Assembly: GCA_964386795.1 (NCBI GenBank)
Contig: CAYLUE010000063.1
Location: 1-7,427, forward strand
Direction of reading: 5' to 3'
Length of the DNA: 7,427 nucleotides
Source: TMED108 sp964386795
GTDB taxonomy: Bacteria; Fidelibacterota; Marinisomatia; Marinisomatales; TCS55
Shown here: piece after piece, positions 6,167-7,427 of the stretch
How the letters are laid out: each line of letters opens with the position of its first letter
Numbering within the stretch: the stretch's first letter is position 1
Program-made: the position numbers and the translations under genes
Notes under the pieces: model-generated
What the model saw: the letters and a program-made list of their open reading frames with translations, nothing else
The model's database searches: none
Told to the model about the DNA's origin: nothing

Positions 6167-7009
6167 ATGAAAAAATATATTACCCAACTTTTTATTAGCT
6201 GCCTTTTTACACTTGTAGCTCAGTCATCTCCATTTAAAAGCTATGATGTAGTAATTTATCCTGAATATTATTTCAGTGGGCTAATGGCAGAAATAGAAGC
6301 TGAAGTTATTGAGGATTACTTACCATTGAATGTAAAAATCCTTGCCCCTTCAAATACTGATAGCATTTTCTATGTTAGCGGGTCTACAGAAAATCCGCAA
6401 GTACAAGACATCGTTTTATCAAAAAATTCAGCAAGCAATTATATCGAAAAAAAGATTACAGAGAGCAAATTTAGAATTTTTATTTTTTATGGATTAACTA
6501 AAAAAGGTACTGGGCGATCTGGGGATTTCACTTTTCAAATAAATTATCCAATCAACGATGCGCATATAGTAGTTCAAGAACCCCTTGTAGCGAATAATTT
6601 TATTTTTTCTGAAAAGCAGTCCGAAGATTTTAAAGATCAGCATGGCATAAGCTTTAAACGTATACATATAAATAATTATATTTCCAACTCTAAGAAAACT
6701 ATTAGCTTTAGCTACGATAATCCAACTCAGGATATATCAATAAACTCGCTTCAAAATATTGCGGCAAATAGTCAGAACGTCTCTTCTAATATCAAGAATA
6801 TCCCAATTCGGCATAAGCTACCGCTCTGGCAACCGCTTTTGGTTTTAAGTGTAGTCTCTGTGGTGGTGGGTGCAATGTTTTATAGCCAAACAAAAAACGA
6901 AACTAGTAAAACACCATCAAATAGTAATAAGAGTAGTTTCTGCACTGATTGCGGAAAAAAGATTCAATCAACGCATAAATTTTGTGCTAATTGCGGAGGT
7001 AAACTATAA
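6167..7009 (+). CDS. Secreted-domain, single-TM protein with C-terminal zinc ribbon, uncharacterised
   Basis: A 280-aa protein of unknown function. It starts with a Sec signal peptide (MKKYITQLFISCLFTLVAQS, cleavage near 20). Residues 25-200 form an extracytoplasmic, probably beta-rich domain with YDVVIYPEYYFSG near its start and GTGRSGDFTFQINYP plus VVQEPL in the middle. From memory, this resembles a family of hypothetical membrane proteins with a WPEYD-like opening and a C-terminal zinc ribbon; no search was done. A Ser/Asn-rich linker leads to a TM helix at about 219-238 (LWQPLLVLSVVSVVVGAMF). The tail has a zinc ribbon, Cys259-x2-Cys262 and Cys273-x2-Cys276, with 10 residues between the pairs. 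If the signal peptide is cleaved, the ribbon faces the cytoplasm, so the protein could link envelope and cytoplasm. The ATG at 6167 lacks a Shine-Dalgarno. Its last codons contain the lgt ribosome binding site, and its stop overlaps the lgt start. Confidence 0.85.
   Translation: MKKYITQLFISCLFTLVAQSSPFKSYDVVIYPEYYFSGLMAEIEAEVIEDYLPLNVKILAPSNTDSIFYVSGSTENPQVQDIVLSKNSASNYIEKKITESKFRIFIFYGLTKKGTGRSGDFTFQINYPINDAHIVVQEPLVANNFIFSEKQSEDFKDQHGISFKRIHINNYISNSKKTISFSYDNPTQDISINSLQNIAANSQNVSSNIKNIPIRHKLPLWQPLLVLSVVSVVVGAMFYSQTKNETSKTPSNSNKSSFCTDCGKKIQSTHKFCANCGGKL
6995..7000 (+). promoter_or_regulatory. Strong Shine-Dalgarno of lgt inside the zinc-ribbon codons
   Basis: GGAGGT lies 8 nt before the lgt ATG at 7009. 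It falls in the codons for the final Cys-Gly-Gly of the upstream zinc ribbon, so one stretch serves both a metal-binding motif and translation initiation. It fixes the lgt start. Confidence 0.8.
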
Positions 7010-7427
7010 TGTTTCCAGTAATTTTTGATTTTGGCGAAGTAAGTATTTTTGGTTTTTCATTTCATCCTGTTATCAATTCCTATGGATTTATGTTAATGAT
7101 AGCTTTTTACACTTGTTATTATTTTTTAAATAAAGACTTGAAGAGATTAGGCCATAAACCCGCCTTAGCAGGTGATATTGTTTTCGCCGCAGCCGTAGGT
7201 GGTATTGTTGGTTCTAGGATATATTTTTTATTAGAAAATTTTGAACAATTCTTAAACGACCCCATAGGAATGATTTTTTCCGGTGGTGGTTTAGTATTCC
7301 TTGGAGGCCTCTTAGGTGGTCTATTAGCTGTAACATATATTATTAAGAAAAATAACCTTAGGTGGATTGCCTTTGCTGATATAGTTGCTCCTTTATTGAT
7401 TTTAGGCTATGCCATTGGAAGGGTTGG
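7009..7427 (+). CDS. lgt: Prolipoprotein diacylglyceryl transferase, 3'-truncated by the window edge
   Basis: Lgt transfers diacylglyceryl from phosphatidylglycerol to the lipobox cysteine of prolipoproteins in the inner membrane, the first step of lipoprotein maturation. The first 139 codons are present, about half of the usual 260-300. Visible family features are SYGFM (Tyr25, matching the conserved Tyr of E. coli WYGLM), GGIVGSRIYF (64-73), SGGGLVFLGGLLGG (91-104), DIVAP (124-128) and GYAIGRV (133-139). The last is the beginning of the Lgt signature; Arg138 should match the essential E. coli Arg143. At the position of E. coli His103 there is Leu98. The second essential arginine lies beyond the window. 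The ATG overlaps the preceding TAA (TAATG) and has GGAGGT 8 nt upstream, so translation is probably coupled to the zinc-ribbon gene. Its product would act on lipoproteins such as the one encoded at 2938-3429. Confidence 0.95.
   Translation, partial: MFPVIFDFGEVSIFGFSFHPVINSYGFMLMIAFYTCYYFLNKDLKRLGHKPALAGDIVFAAAVGGIVGSRIYFLLENFEQFLNDPIGMIFSGGGLVFLGGLLGGLLAVTYIIKKNNLRWIAFADIVAPLLILGYAIGRV

Overview
The window is an AT-rich stretch of bacterial chromosome, roughly one third G+C by eye, with tightly packed genes and only two gaps longer than 100 bp. No phage, IS element, CRISPR array, tRNA or rRNA is visible. The best guess for the host is a lineage of the Fibrobacterota-Chlorobiota-Bacteroidota (FCB) superphylum, possibly a marine, Marinimicrobia-like organism. 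This rests on recalled family resemblance: the SMC head, and the LepA switch I run RGITIKSH, which resembles Bacteroidota LepA more than the RGITIKAQ of most other bacteria. No search was run, so the placement is tentative.

Layout. (1) Positions 3-2930, plus strand: SMC chromosome-segregation ATPase, cut by the left edge so that the N-terminal head with Walker A is missing. (2) Positions 2938-3429, minus strand: a small six-cysteine, lipocalin-like lipoprotein that converges on smc with only 7 bp between the stop codons. (3) Positions 3430-3531: a divergent intergenic region with a candidate promoter for the lipoprotein and a strong Shine-Dalgarno for lepA. (4) Positions 3532-5334: lepA (elongation factor 4). 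(5) Positions 5338-6057: a CPBP/Abi-family intramembrane protease, 3 nt after lepA and without its own Shine-Dalgarno. (6) Positions 6058-6166: a 109-bp AT-rich gap with an imperfect inverted repeat, a possible 12-codon leader ORF and an 18-bp perfect palindrome. (7) Positions 6167-7009: a secreted-domain / single-TM / C-terminal zinc-ribbon protein. (8) From 7009 to the right edge: lgt, prolipoprotein diacylglyceryl transferase, cut at its 3' end. Its start overlaps the preceding stop, and its ribosome binding site lies inside the zinc-ribbon codons.

Together, smc and lepA are housekeeping genes for chromosome organisation and translation. The right half is a membrane and envelope group: a CPBP protease, a membrane zinc-ribbon protein and Lgt. 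Lgt would lipidate proteins such as the one encoded at 2938-3429. The lepA-CPBP pair and the zinc-ribbon-lgt pair look translationally coupled. Whether all four form one transcript is not settled by the sequence. Nothing here is clearly a new system. The most interesting loci are the uncharacterised zinc-ribbon membrane protein with its leader region and its tight link to lgt, and the acidic, cysteine-rich lipoprotein.
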